In this document: piece after piece, positions 11,292 through 22,790 of the stretch
Position numbering within the stretch: the stretch's first letter is position 1
Layout of the letters: each line of letters begins with the position of its first letter
Assembly: GCF_049634645.1 (NCBI RefSeq)
Contig: NC_134728.1
Location: forward strand, 19,816,001 to 19,880,000
Direction: 5' to 3'
Origin: Pelodiscus sinensis
Taxonomy: Eukaryota > Chordata > Testudines > Trionychidae
Length of the DNA: 64,000 nucleotides
The notes under the pieces: model-generated
Database searches by the model: none
The model's input: only the letters and a program-made list of their open reading frames with translations
What the model was told of the DNA's origin: nothing
Made by a program: the position numbers and the translations under genes

Positions 11292-12914
11292 TAGGGGTCA
11301 GCAACCTTTCTGAAGTGGCGTGCCAAGATTTAACCCTTCTGTCCTGAGCCGTGCAGTTCTCCTGGGAGGGAAGAAGGGGCTCTCTCCACCGTGTGCTCCA
11401 TGGACCATCTGGATCAATGCAAACCTTTCTGCTGACTACCAGCTGCTAATGGAAATGCACCATTACATAATTACTCTAGGGATGTAATAGCTAGGGAGAA
11501 CGGTTTAATTTAAATTATGAAACAGATTAAGCGTTTAACTTCCTCATATTAGTTTATCAAACTTCATTTTAAATAAAGTAAAATATTATGTCCAACACAA
11601 AATAATCAATTTTTTCTTTATTTATGGCAGGGGTGGGGAACCTTTTTTGGGTTAGGGATCACTGATTCTCAGAAAAATCAGTTGGGGACCACACAAGTGA
11701 GAAGCAAAAAAACTCCTCCAAAACCCCCCAACCCTCGCTGATGTGGTCCCCAACTGAGATACCTCACTCTTCTGGCACTACAGCCCCCATAGGATGAGGG
11801 GAAGGGACAGGGAGGACTGAAGTTCAGGTTTTTTGATAGGCCAGATTTACTTTTCTCAGGTTCCAGAGTTAATGGATTTTGTGGACTCCCTTAGGCTCTG
11901 GGGAGAGAAAAAAAATGAGCAGTTCAATGTGTGGGACAGGGCTGCCAGCGAGTGGGATAGGGGATGTGGGTGGGATGTAGGACGGTGTGAAGAGGGCAGG
12001 GTCTGGAAGGGGATTAAGTGGGAGGAGAGGTTATGGGGTGGGGGTACGAGAGGGAGTGTGGGAGCAGGAGGGGTTTAGGGAAGTAACGCAGAAAAGGTGA
12101 GGGTGAGAATGCAGCCAAATAGCTAGTTGGAGAGGGAGGCAAAGAAGTGGGGAGTAAAGGAAAGTGCAACTTCTGCAAAGTAAAACTGTATCCCCCTCAG
12201 ATCTTCCCTCTGCTCCAGCCTCACTCCCCTCAGCCCCATGATCCCCTGAACCCCTGCAATCATCCCATGCCCTCAGGGTGACCCCTGACCCAACCAATCT
12301 GCCCCCGCACTCACCTTCACCCATCCTTCTGCCCCCAGTGCACTTACCAGCAAGGCAGCTGGGGCAAGGAGAAGTGTGTGGGGGGGAGGAGGGGCAGAGT
12401 CTCTTTCCTGCCCGGGCCAGCCCTTTGCCTGCAGCTCCGGGACAGGGGCAGGCAGAGCCAGCCCAAGGCTGGCTCTAGCCTGCCCAGACACAGCAGGGCA
12501 CTGGGAAGGGGCTCCTGCCCCTGCACACAGTCTGCAGAGAGCAGCAGTGCCCCAGCACACCACATGTGACCAGCCACCCAGTTCTGCCCCCTCCCGAAGC
12601 AAAAAGCAAATAACCAGGAAGGGGAAGGGTTAACCCCTTAGCTCACGGGAGCTGCATGCCGAGGCTGGGCAAGGGCAGCTCCAAGGATGCATGTGCCTCT
12701 CGCCCGCCCTCTCCCCCCCCCGCCGCCGCCGCCATCCCTAGCAGGAAGCCGGAGCAAGTGCTCCAGCCTGCAGCTGCATAGCTGAGGCTGGAGCTGCAGC
12801 ACAAGCTCCTGGATGCACAGAGGGAGGCACAGGGCTGAGCTCCTGCCCTGTGACACACAGGAAATTTGCTCAAATGCCATTTGTGGCACACATGCCGGAG
12901 GTTGCCGACCCCTG
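11292..12914. mobile_element. Non-autonomous hAT nested in CR1
   Basis: Starts TAGGGGTCAGCAACC and ends GGTTGCCGACCCCTG, good inverted termini. Flanking 8-mers ATCTAATC (11284-11291) and ATTTAGCC (12915-12922) are an imperfect duplication, and the CR1 text resumes directly after. The interior is GC-rich with no transposase and contains a second hAT-like start at 11628. Confidence 0.75.
11628..11830 (+). mobile_element. Second hAT 5' end nested inside the first
   Basis: CAGGGGTGGGGAACC, then a TTTTTTGGG-type start, is a distinct hAT terminus from the outer element's. The matching 3' terminus (GGTTCCCCACCCCTG) was not found, so only the left part is supported and the end given is arbitrary. 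Confidence 0.45.
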
Positions 12915-13639
12915 ATTTAGCCCTTTCCTAATATTCTGTTAGCTTTTTGACTCCACTGAGCAGATGTTTTCAGTGACCTATGCACAATGACTCCAGGATC
13001 TCTTTCTTGAGTGGTAACAGCTTATTTAGATTCCATCATTTATCAATGCGAATTTCATCTGCCATTTTATTGCCCAGTCAACCAGTTTTGTGAGATCCCT
13101 TTGTAACTCTTCATAGTCTGTTTTGGATTTAACTATCTTGAATAATTTTGTATCATCTTTCAACTTTGACAGGTCAGTTAACCCTTTTTTTCCAAATCTT
13201 TCTGAATATGTTAGACAGCGCAGTTCCCAGTTCAGATTCCTGGGTAATACCACTATTTTACTCTCTCCATTCTGAAAACTGACCAATTATTCCTACCTTT
13301 TGTGGGAGCTACTACAAAAGGCAGTAGTATTTTAGGCAGTTACTAATCCAGGGGAGGATATTCACATTTTCCCCATGATTGCTGAAGAGCAATCCAGCTC
13401 TGGGAGGAAGGGGAAGATGCAGGGATGTAGCACAAATTAGCGGATTCATGGTACTCCAAGAGGGCTGGGAGGCAGGGGGCAGAATAGGAAGTGTGGGGTC
13501 CCAGTGTGTGAGAGGTGTATGGTTAGAGGGGCAGACATGGGACCTAATGAGCCACAGGTGCCCACCACTTATATAGAGAATCCCTGTTAATAGATTTTCC
13601 CCTAAGGGATATCTCTGTCTGAGCCATGTGACCTGTCAG

Positions 13640-14230
13640 CTTTCCTAAGTCCTCAGTTTAAAATTCTGCTACAACCTTTTTAATTTTACATGCCTGAAAT
13701 CTGGCTCTGTTTTGGATTAGGTGGAGACCATCCTTTCTACACAGGCTCCTCTTTTCACTAAAGTTTCCCTAGTTCCTAATAAAGCTAAGTCCCACCTCCC
13801 TACACCATCATTTCATCCTCACACAAACTCTGAAGTTCAGTCTGTCCAATAGGTGTTCCACGTGGAACCAGAAGTACTTCAGAAAATGCTATCAGGGAGC
13901 GCCTGGATTTTAATCTCTTATTTAGCAGCCTAAATTTGGCTTCTAGGTCTTTTTCCCTAACTTTTTAATGTCATACATGCATGTACCGTGATCACCAGCT
14001 CTTCCCCACACTGCACATATGTCTGTCTAGATGTCTTCAGAGTTTTGCAGCCTTTGTACCCAGTAGGCGATTCACCATGCAATTCTCTCAGACATCACAA
14101 GCCCAACAATCTATATTGCTAATGACCCCATTACTATTACTCATCTCCTCTTAATAACTAAAGTTCTCTCCCTGGAGGAGCATCCTCAGTGCAAGAGGAT
14201 ATGATGACGTCTCCTGGAAGGCAGGTGGGT
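13640..14230 (-). pseudogene. CR1 ORF1 esterase-domain remnant
   Basis: The minus-strand frames read EAKFRLLNKRLKSRRSLIAF and then SEVLLVPRGT, a pattern from the SGNH/GDSL-type esterase region in ORF1 of vertebrate CR1 elements. It is followed by fragments such as KLKRL. The catalytic residues cannot be placed because of stop codons and indels. Confidence 0.5.
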
Positions 14231-14450
14231 TCATTTCCCGCTACTCCAGTTTGATGTTCTCCTTTCCCAACACATTCATTCTCTTCAACAGCACAGAGAC
14301 TGTTGAGAAGAACAAATGCTTGAAGATTAAATTATCTTAAAAAAAAAAATCAGCAGTAAAACATCAAATAATCAAGAGCAAAATGCTTCCTATTTGCAGA
14401 CTAGCCTGCAGAGAATAAAATCCTCCTCTAACTGTAGGATTCATCTCATG

Positions 14451-14660
14451 GGGTGTGTATAGACTACATGGCTCCGTCAACTGAGCCATGTAGATTAGTT
14501 TACTGGACAAAGGGAAATGAAGTGGCGATTTAAATAATCGTCACTTCATTTAAATCAAAATGGCTGCAGCGCTGTGCCGATCAGCTGTTTGTCGGCACAA
14601 GACGGCAGTCTAGACAGGGATCTGCCAACCCCAGAACACTTTGTCAGCAGATCCTTCATG
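14451..14660. mobile_element. Half copy of a fold-back MITE
   Basis: Starts GGGTGTGTATAGACTACATG and continues 'gtgaagtggcgatttaaata'-like text and 'caaaatggctgcagcgctgtg', parallel to the left half of the complete element at 56541-56975. The right half and terminus are absent, so this copy is truncated. Confidence 0.5.
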
Positions 14661-15384
14661 CTTCTATAGCATTTAGCAGCAAACAATTATAGAGGTTCTC
14701 AAGAAACATGCAGTGCAAAATGTGAGCGTTTTAAGGAAGGGTTTGATTTATGACTCATTGGTGCTAATCACAGTCAAATGCTAAATGTTCAAAACGAAGT
14801 CCGTTTAAAAAAAAATATAAACTTTGATATTAAATGCAGCTTTTTTTTCAACTTTTTCATATAAGGGCATCTGCTCTTTTCTACCAAGGCTGGCTTGACA
14901 GTCAGATAGAAAAACTGCATTCATATAAAAACAGTATTTTATAAGAAGAGCCCCAAACTGACTGACTACAGTGACAGTACCAAGCATATTGACTCGACCT
15001 GGAGGGGAGTTCTTTAGAAATAAGAATTGAACTTTGTTCCTTACTTAAATTGTCCCAATTCTGCAAGATACTGAACATCCACTACTGCCATTTAATTCAA
15101 TGGGAATAGAAGAGGCACCTAATAACCTAATACCGTCTCCAGAGGCATACTGGAGAAGGCATCTAATATCCAGCAGAACCAGACCCTTAACAAGGAAACA
15201 CAAGTATCTGGTTGAGGTTATTTGAAAATAACCATGGGACAAATCAATAAACACACAAACAAAAAACACCCAAGCCCCAAACTTCAAAACGAAACCTATA
15301 AGAATTAATATTGCAAACAACAATAATCAACATTTTAAAAATCCCAGAGAATATATAATTAAAAATGAAATGTTTCAAATCTAC
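14661..15384. other. Unassigned intron 4 sequence next to exon 4
   Basis: Contains a weak old repeat at 15050-15190 ('ccatttaattcaatgggaat' core, seen in ancient amniote fold-back repeats). Otherwise nothing recognised. Confidence 0.4.
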
Positions 15385-15443
15385 CTTCCAGTTGGCCAGT
15401 TTTTGAGACTCTATAATTTTTATAAATGCTCCCATGAGGATAC
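15385..15443 (-). CDS. SLC9A8: SLC9A8 coding exon 4
   Basis: A short 59-base exon. It gives two bases of Gly92 and then residues 93-111, ILMGAFIKIIESQKLANWK. The acceptor CCTCCAG lies just above 15443 and the donor GTAGAT starts at 15384. The GILMGA helix and the closing LANWK are NHE8-like; the middle (IIES-Q-K) is the most divergent part seen. Phase changes from 1 to 0 here, which agrees with exons 3 and 5. Confidence 0.94.
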
Positions 15444-16500
15444 CTGGAGGGTGAAAGAAAGAGAGAGAGAGAATGGTCTTACTGAGACAAATAACTCTTC
15501 AGATTACTATAACTAACACTCTGTCAAGAGGATCTTAAATAGTTAATTGCAAATCTACTAACCTATTTTCTGCATACTAAAAAACGTTATTAAAAGCAAA
15601 AGACAAGGACAAAATAAAGCAACACATTTTCTCATTCCTAGAACAGCATATTACAGGACTATTTCTGTCTTACTAAAGTTTGTCATATATTTCAAAATAA
15701 AACATGCTCATACTCCACTAAAGATTACCAGATAGGATATTTAAATGATGTACATAGGTTTTGAGAGGGCTTTGTTCACAACCTATAACAAAATAGATTT
15801 TGGGGAATACTCTTGTAACTAGGCAATTTTTTTGTTTATTTTTCATTTATTTCATAATTATGTGTGAACAGCAGGTTTAGTTATTCAAAAAGTCTTCACC
15901 TGTATGCAAATGAGTAGCTCTACTTCTCTTCTTACTGAGTCAATTATTCAAATAAAGACCAGTGAGTGAAATCCAACCTTATGTCAGCACTAGGTCTGCA
16001 CAGCACTTAAGGCTATTAAACAATCAGAACAGGGCATGAGTGGAAATTGAGAATGAACAGACAATATGCACAGAGGTGAGTTTCTCCCTGTGAGCAAGAA
16101 GCTATAAGCAACAAGACTGTTAGACTACGTGGACAACTATTAGTGTAAATCAGGGGCATAATTCGCAGCCTGCCCCAACCTGAATAGTTAGTGGTCACTA
16201 CTGAGTAGATCTGGATCACGTGCTCCTGACTAGTTTGGTAGGTGGCTATCAAGTGCTGGCAGTTCAGCTGTCCCTCCCCTCTCTGCTGCACTTCCCCTGC
16301 CCTCTGCCTTGAAGCTGCCCCCAGGAGTCGCCTGCTTGCTGTGCGGGGTGGGGGAGGTAGAGGAAGGGGCACTGATGTAAGGGTGTACCCCTTTTTCCAG
16401 TCCCGTACCACATCTCCACAGAAAGAGGGGACTAAACAGGGCTCAGGATGAAGGTAATTTGCTGGCAGCTGCTCCTATGTATGAATGTGCTCAGCATACC
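15444..16500. other. Unassigned intron 3 sequence
   Basis: A GA simple repeat lies at 15455-15474. A G/C-rich patch at 16260-16440 may be a transposon fragment without identifiable ends. No exon is seen. Confidence 0.45.
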
Positions 16501-17052
16501 ATATATACTCGATCATAAGCTGATTTTTGGGGGGTAAAAAACAATGCAATAAAGAGGGGGGTCATCTTATGACTAGGTCATTGTGTTTTACCATTTTTTT
16601 GAATTTGGCAGTGGGGGGGAAGATTGGTAAACTTCAGTTCCCAGCCCAGCAGGGCAAACTGCTGGTGCGCTGGGACGTTTTACGTATCTGGAGTGTCTGC
16701 AGCCACGGAGCCCCTCCAGCTCCCATTGTCTGCTGCTCGCTGTTCCCAGCCAATGGGAGCTGTGGGAAGTGGTGAAGGCCAAGGGACATGCTGGCTGCCA
16801 TTTCCCACCACTCCTGTTGGCCAGAAATGGTGAATCACAAACACTGGGATCTGCCTGTAGATGCTCCGGGTAAACAAAATGTCCCAATGTGTCAACAGCT
16901 TACGCTGATGAGCTGGGACTGGAAGCTTGCAAACCACGGATATAGAGTTGGCTTATGAATGGGCCATTGCGATTTTTTACAATTTTTTTTAACTGGGGGG
17001 GGGGGGGTGGAAGTTGGTGTATGAATGAACAGGCTTATGATCAAGTATATAT
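16501..17052. mobile_element. Tc/mariner-like non-autonomous element
   Basis: Long inverted termini: ATATATACTCGATCATAAGC at the left and the complement GCTTATGATCAAGTATATAT at the right. The interior is non-coding and has long G runs. The TATA-rich ends obscure the TA duplication. A fold-back MITE starts immediately at its right end. Confidence 0.65.
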
Positions 17053-17429
17053 GGGTATGTCTACACTACCCCGCTAGTTCGAACTAGCGGGGTAATGTAG
17101 GCATACCGCACTTGCAAATGAAGCCCGGGATTTGAATTTCCCGGGCTTCATTTGCATAAGCCGGCCGGCGCCATTTTTAAATGCCGGCTTGTTCGCCCCG
17201 TTCCACGAGGCGTACAGATAGTTCGGAATGGCTTGCTAGTTCGAACTATCTAGCCCGTGCCGCGTGTAGCCGCGCGGCACGGGGTTCGAACAAGCCAGCA
17301 TTTAAAAATGGCGCCGGCTGGCTTATGCAAATGAAGCCCGGGAAATTCAAATCCCGGGCTTCATTTGCAAGTGCGGTATGCCTACATTACCACCCTAGTT
17401 CGAACTAGGGTGGTAGTGTAGACATACCC
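17053..17429. mobile_element. Full-length fold-back MITE (GGGTATGTCTACAC family)
   Basis: Starts GGGTATGTCTACACTACC and ends GGTAGTGTAGACATACCC. Almost the whole 377 bases fold on themselves: the TTCGAACTAG motifs, the 'aaatgaagcccgggatttga' block and the 'atttttaaatgccggc' block each occur once per arm in opposite orientation. It has no coding capacity. The termini match the Harbinger-like set in this window, but no 3-bp duplication is evident for this copy. Confidence 0.75.
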
Positions 17430-17548
17430 AAAGGTACTTAAAGGACAATGCGAATCTCTGTCACTCCAATGTGTGGACAAAACCAGTGTGTGAAAGTTTA
17501 AACCGCAGCCATGATCACAGCAAGAGCATTGGGAGAGAGCTCTCTGAA

Positions 17549-17882
17549 GGTGTGTCTAGACTACAGGGTTTTTTCGAAAAAAGTGGCCTTTTTTCTAAAA
17601 AGCTTCCCCTGCATCTAGACTGGTGCTGTGTTCTTTTGAAAGTAAATTGAAAGAACGCGGCAGTTTTTTTGACAGCAGAAAATCTCGTTTTACAAGGAAG
17701 AATGCCTTTTTTTGAAAGTGCTCTTTCGAAAAAAGGCGCTATGTAATGCAAACTGCTTTTTCGAAAGAGTGCATCCAGACTGCCTGGGTGTTCTCTTTCG
17801 AAAAAGCAGTTTGGTTTTTTGAAAGTACTGGTTGTAGTCTGGACACTCTTTTTCAAAAGAGGCTTGCAGTCTAGACGTAGCC
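17549..17882. mobile_element. Fold-back MITE rich in TTTCGAAA
   Basis: Starts GGTGTGTCTAGACTACAGGG and ends CAGTCTAGACGTAGCC. The arms carry repeated TTTTTCGAAA/TTTCGAAAAA blocks in opposite orientation. TGA lies close to both ends (17545-17547 and 17883-17885), a possible 3-bp duplication. The interior differs from the 17053 element, so it is a separate family with similar termini. Confidence 0.65.
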
Positions 17883-18748
17883 TGAGTGCTGTAGGTAAAC
17901 CACCTCCAGAAGTGTTTTTTCACATCCTTACGTGAGAAAGTTACAGCACAGTATCCTGCCAGTGCAGATAAACCTGTTTTGTATGTATTTGTCTCACCGT
18001 CAAACACACACTGTCTTTCACACTCACCTCTCAACCCTACACATTCTGGTAGTGGTGATGGTGTTACTTCTTTTGCTTCTTTCAAAGTGTGTTATTTTAA
18101 AGTTTTTGACTAGTTTGTGCATTTTGGGGCCTTGGAGAAAAGACAGGACAAGAGTATTTGGGTTTGAGGTAGATCCTAGATTGCACTTAAATTCAAAAAG
18201 CAATTTTGTGCTTAAAAAAAGCTAGAAACCATCGAACTACAGAAATGGATGAGACTTATTCTTGTTAGTCAGACTCCACTTTGTATTTCTGTGTTTGCTT
18301 ACAAAGTGTGGGTGTAATAATCAAATGACAGCACTTGGGGAAGGAAAAATACACTGCATGAAAAGTGCAAGGTGACTAAGTAGCTAAGTTTTAAAGTATG
18401 TTTTCCAGAAAACTGATGCAATTTTTACTCTATCACATGATAGTTCTTAAAAGATTTTCACAGACACCATCACATGCACCACTCCTGATGAATGTGTCAT
18501 ACACATGATGTTCCATGAGGACTAAGACTTCTTTCATACAAAAATAAATATTTCAAGCGTCTTGTCCACTGATACAAATAACTGCTCAAAGACATAGTTT
18601 ATGAAGAGACAAAGAACAATATGTTCACACAGGAACATCAAAGACCTGCTTTTCTTTGATGAAGGATGGTCTCTCAGTAAGCGATACAGCATAGGTCCTA
18701 TTACCAACATGCAGCCCTTCCACTCTGGGAGAGGAGCTATGTTGAAAG
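17883..18748. other. Unassigned intron 3 sequence
   Basis: AT-rich; no exon or transposon recognised. Confidence 0.5.
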
Positions 18749-19288
18749 CAGGGATGTTAAATTTCGATTAATCTGCTAATCGAGTAGTCGATGGAATTTC
18801 CATTGACTAGTTGATTAGTCAATAACGGGTGGGGCAGGACTAACCCAGCTGCGCCTCTGCCTTTTACACATAGTATGAGCCGCCTGTGGCTCATACTACA
18901 TTTAAAAGGAGAAGACACAGTGAGGACCCCGGGGCAAACAGAGACTTCTTGAGTCCTGGATTACCCAGGGTTCCTGCTGTGCCACCTCGGCCTTTGAAAT
19001 GTAGGCATTTCAAAGGCAGAAGCACACCAGTCAGACCAGAACGAGCAGGGACTGCTTGAGTTCTCTCTTGCACTGTTTCCTGCTGCGCCTCTGCCTCCCC
19101 TGCCACCTCTCCCCGTGGAGATGGTGCTGGGGAGAAACAGCTATTAAGCCAGCTTCCCCCAGTGTCAGCTCCTGCTTCCCTCCCCTTGCTGTCTCTGATA
19201 CAGAGGCAGCAAGGGAGTGGGGGGGAAGCACCTAGTCAACTCGACTACCTGATAAGCCTATAAAATCGACTAGTCGCTTACATCCTTA
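18749..19288. mobile_element. Non-autonomous hAT-like element (TAGTCGA family)
   Basis: Starts CAGGGATGTTAAATTTCG and ends TTACATCCTTA, with flanking 8-mers GTTGAAAG and GTTGGAAG (one mismatch). Subterminal ATCGAGTAGTCGAT-type motifs occur at both ends. The interior is GC-rich with short inverted blocks and has no transposase. Confidence 0.75.
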
Positions 19289-19382
19289 GTTGGAAGCTAA
19301 TGATTTGGACACTGATTATAATTTGCTGAGCACTAACAATGGGTTTGATTTTGTTAGAAACAGTATTTATGACAGACTATAC

Positions 19383-20167
19383 CGGGGAGGGCAATAATTT
19401 TTAATGGGGATTTGGTAAGTGGGCAAGGGCCGCACTTCTGTGAAAGGAACATGGGCTCTGGGACGGCAGGTGAGGTGCAGAAGGGAGCTTGGGATAGAGG
19501 ACTGGGAAACAGGAAGGGGTATGGAGTCTGAGAAGGAGTCTGAGTGAAGGAGCGGTTTATGATTTGGGTCAGGGACTTGGGGTGCAGTGTCCAGGATGGG
19601 GAATGGGTGCAGGAGAGGATTCTGTTCTGGGGGAGGGAAGCCAGAGGGGGTACAGGGTCTGGGAAGGAGTTGTGACCTGAAGGAGGTGGGGAGAGGGGAT
19701 ACAGAGGGTTTGGGTGGTGGCCTGGGGCAAGTAGTTGAGGGAGGGGGGAAGAGAAGAGGTGGGGTGCCAGAGGCAGTGACAGAGACACTTACCTAGGCAG
19801 CTCCCAGCCAGCAGCTCTGCAGGAACCTGAGATAGGCTCCATGCCTGTCTGCTGGGTGGGCTGCTCCACATGGCTTTGCTGTAGCACAGGGAGGGAGAAG
19901 GGAGGCTTGTTCTGCCCCTGCCTCCAGCAAAATTTCTCAGCTCCTATTGGCCAGAAACTGGCCAATGGGAGCAGAGGGATTTTGCCGGGGGCGAGGACAG
20001 AGCACAAATTTCCCTTCTCTCCTCAACTTGCAGAGCAATTAGCAGCCAGCTGTTTAAAACAGCAGGAGCTGCTCTGTAATAAGGAGTGCAAGTGAAGTGG
20101 CCGCAGGCTAGATCCAGTGGTTTGATGGACTGGATCCGGGCTACCAGGCACCTCTTGCCAACCCCTG
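19383..20167. mobile_element. Non-autonomous hAT with perfect 8-bp duplication
   Basis: GACTATAC is present exactly before (19375-19382) and after (20168-20175). The termini are CGGGGAGGGCAA and TTGCCAACCCCTG. The interior is G-rich on the plus strand. Open frames of 100-144 codons inside have no known domain and are low-complexity. Confidence 0.85.
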
Positions 20168-20175
20168 GACTATAC

Positions 20176-21502
20176 CCTAGAGAATTTAAAAACCAAGTGA
20201 GAAAGACAGTATAGCCCACAGATAAGAGGCAAAAATCAGAGGCTGAAACGTCAAGAAGAGAATTTTTCAATGTTATTTTCTGTGTTTTGAGGGGGGAGGG
20301 ACTTCAGTGAAAAGAAGGAAATGACATTATGATCAATTATTAGGAGGGAATTATAGGAGTGGAACAAGCAATCAAAGGCATGAAGAGATGAGAGGAACAT
20401 GGCAACAAATGGAACATTCAAGAGGGAGAAGCAGTGGAAACTAGAAAAGAAAAGGAAATAAATGTACAAATATGGCTTTGGGAGGGATTCCTTCTCCCTC
20501 TGCAACTATATAACTATTTTAGATATTACAACATATACTTTTGTAATAACATTATTAATACTGGGAAATGTGTGATAGATAGGTATGAAAGATGTTATAT
20601 AATATTTATCATCAAACATGGAAAATACGACATCATGGCACTTCCAAATTGCTCCAAACAAAAGCGTTTAGCTATAGCCTGGGTTTACACACTGATCTGT
20701 CATTGACTAAGATGTGGTTAACAGTTTGATCAATTCTTATCTGCTCCCTACCACATCATAGTAGCATACACATGAGTAACAGAGCAAAGGAGCACTGCAG
20801 AATGGGCACAGACAGCCTGGCATGTGTTCAAACCTTCAAGATGCTTGCTGGGCACTTTCATTAATGTCAAGAAGGGTGGAGTTACTCAGCAGCCATCAGA
20901 TATTCAGAAACTCAAAGGAAGTGAGGACGTCTACTAATCTTAGGGTTTCTACAACCACAAATATTTAGTTCTGTGGTCAGGATGCATTCATAGGTTTGCT
21001 GCATTGGGAAGAATTTTATTTTTTGGGAAGGTGGATGAGCTAAATCACAGGAGGCACCACACAATATTGCATGAACACGGAAAGGCCTTTCACCGTGCCT
21101 TCTGTTCCCTCTTAAAAATATTATGCATAAGAAAAAAAAAATCAGCCTGTTGTACCAGTGCCTGAAATATGTTCAGAGAACTTTCTACTTTAGCTTTGTT
21201 TCACTGTGGAAAATGGCAGCCACTTAGCTTATTACTTGAAACCTCTGCAGTCAATATATCTCCTGCATCTATTTTAAATTACTGGCTTCATTCCCGGTTT
21301 ATTTCTTACTCCCGACCGCCCTGTGTAGCGATTGCATTCTCTGATCAATCTGTTACATTCTAATCAAACACTTCAACTACCTTTCAAAGCTGTAGACACA
21401 TTAGCAATCAATCAGTACATTTTCTAATCAATTTTTGTTAATGCTTGCAGAGATTTCTTTGGTGACTTATTTTCCAAAGGTTAGTTATAATCTCTCTAGC
21501 CT
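20176..21502. other. Unassigned intron 3 sequence
   Basis: No exon, RNA gene or clear repeat seen in about 1.3 kb. Confidence 0.5.
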
Positions 21503-21835
21503 TAGAACAGAATGGCCACACTGGGTCAGACCAAAGATCATTTTAACCCAGTAGACTGTCTTCCAACAGTGGCCAATGCCAGTTGCCCCAGAGGGAATGA
21601 ACAGAACAGCGACCCATGCCAAGGGACCCATGCCCTGTCCCTCATATCCAGCTTCTGGCAACAGAGGCTAGGAACATCATCCCTATACATCCTGGCTAAC
21701 AGACACCTATTCCCCCTGAATAGCTCTCTTTTGAACTCTGTTATAATCTTGGCCTTCACAACACCCTCTGGCAAGGAGTTCCACAGATTGGCTGTGTGTT
21801 GTATGAAGAAATACTTCCTTTTATTTGTTTTAGAT
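21503..21835 (-). mobile_element. CR1 3' end fragment, antisense
   Basis: Plus-strand text 'cacactgggtcagaccaaag', 'gacagtggccaatgcc'-like text and 'ccttcacaacaccctctggc' is the antisense 3' region of a sauropsid CR1 family. It ends in the 'gaagaaatacttccttttat' segment. The fragment at 57088 begins with the same text. Confidence 0.75.
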
Positions 21836-22001
21836 GCAATTGCATTAAAAATGGATTGTTATCAACATAATAAATATAATCTTTAGTCTTCTATAATGTC
21901 GCAAAGACTATTATTACGAACTGCTTTTAGGAATCCCTCAAGTAGTTAAGACAATGTAATTAAAAACAGACATACAAGTGTACAGTGAATGGAGAATGCA
22001 C

Positions 22002-22312
22002 TAGAGATGTAAAAGAGTAGTTGAATAGTTGACTGCCTGATAAGCCTAGGCTTATTGGGTAGTCGAGTTGAGTTGACTATTCACATTTCCCACTGTTCGC
22101 TGCTTCTATAGGAGAGGCAGCGGGGGGGGGGGGGGGGGAGCAGGAGCGGGTGCTGGGGGGGGGGGGCAGTTAAAAGAGTCTGTCTTCTGCACACCTGGCT
22201 CCTACTATATTTAAAATGCAGAGCCACAGCAGCCCTTTATCTACTAATTGTGTATTCAATACAAATTGTATCGAATACATATTAGTCATTTACTCAATAC
22301 TTAATATCCTTA
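22002..22312. mobile_element. Non-autonomous hAT-like element with perfect 8-bp duplication
   Basis: GAATGCAC is exactly duplicated (21994-22001 and 22313-22320). The termini are TAGAGATGTAAAAGAG and TTAATATCCTTA. It holds 'agtagttgaatagttgac' subterminal repeats and two long G runs (about 22121-22138 and 22156-22166) that could form G-quadruplexes. Confidence 0.8.
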
Positions 22313-22790
22313 GAATGCACTCTCAATATTTTGTGAAGTATGTGATCAAGTCAGTTTTGCAAAACTGTTATGAAAATTTACCAGTTTATGCAAAAATGAT
22401 TAATAATAATGTTTACTATAGTAATGACAAAAATGAAGGCAGTGATGCCCCCAATGCACCATGCACTACACAAAAACAGAGTAACAGTCCCTACTTGGAG
22501 AGCTACAATCTAAATAAATCTAAATCTACCCACATACTCCTTGTCCAGAAAAAAAAAAACCTCTTTCCCGCGGCAAGCAGATGTTTGTAACTCTTCTCTA
22601 AATCTAACACTGTAGTTTGCATTTTTAATATATATTTCAGATAACAGATATGATCAAATGAACTTGAATTACAACCGACATAAGGATTTCCAGATGTCAT
22701 TACTTCAAGGGACATTGTGACAGATATGGCAATTTCCTGCAACGTCATTAGGAGATCTTACTATATTAAATTTATGAATCATTGTGTATA

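Larger units (their letters stand above)
10640..14290 (-). mobile_element. Decayed CR1 LINE, antisense, interrupted by a hAT
   Basis: The left end (10640-10700) is the reverse of a CR1-type 3' tail ('aagcataagaacactggacc...ggtccatctag'). The text at 10850-11290 and 12915-13340 follows the antisense reading of CR1 ('cttcctttcattagttttaa', 'gactccaggatctctttctt', 'catctgccattttattgccc'). At 13640-14230 the minus strand gives a CR1 ORF1 esterase-like remnant. Most of the reverse transcriptase is deleted near 13350-13640. Two hAT insertions lie at 11292-12914. Many stops mark an old copy. Confidence 0.75.
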
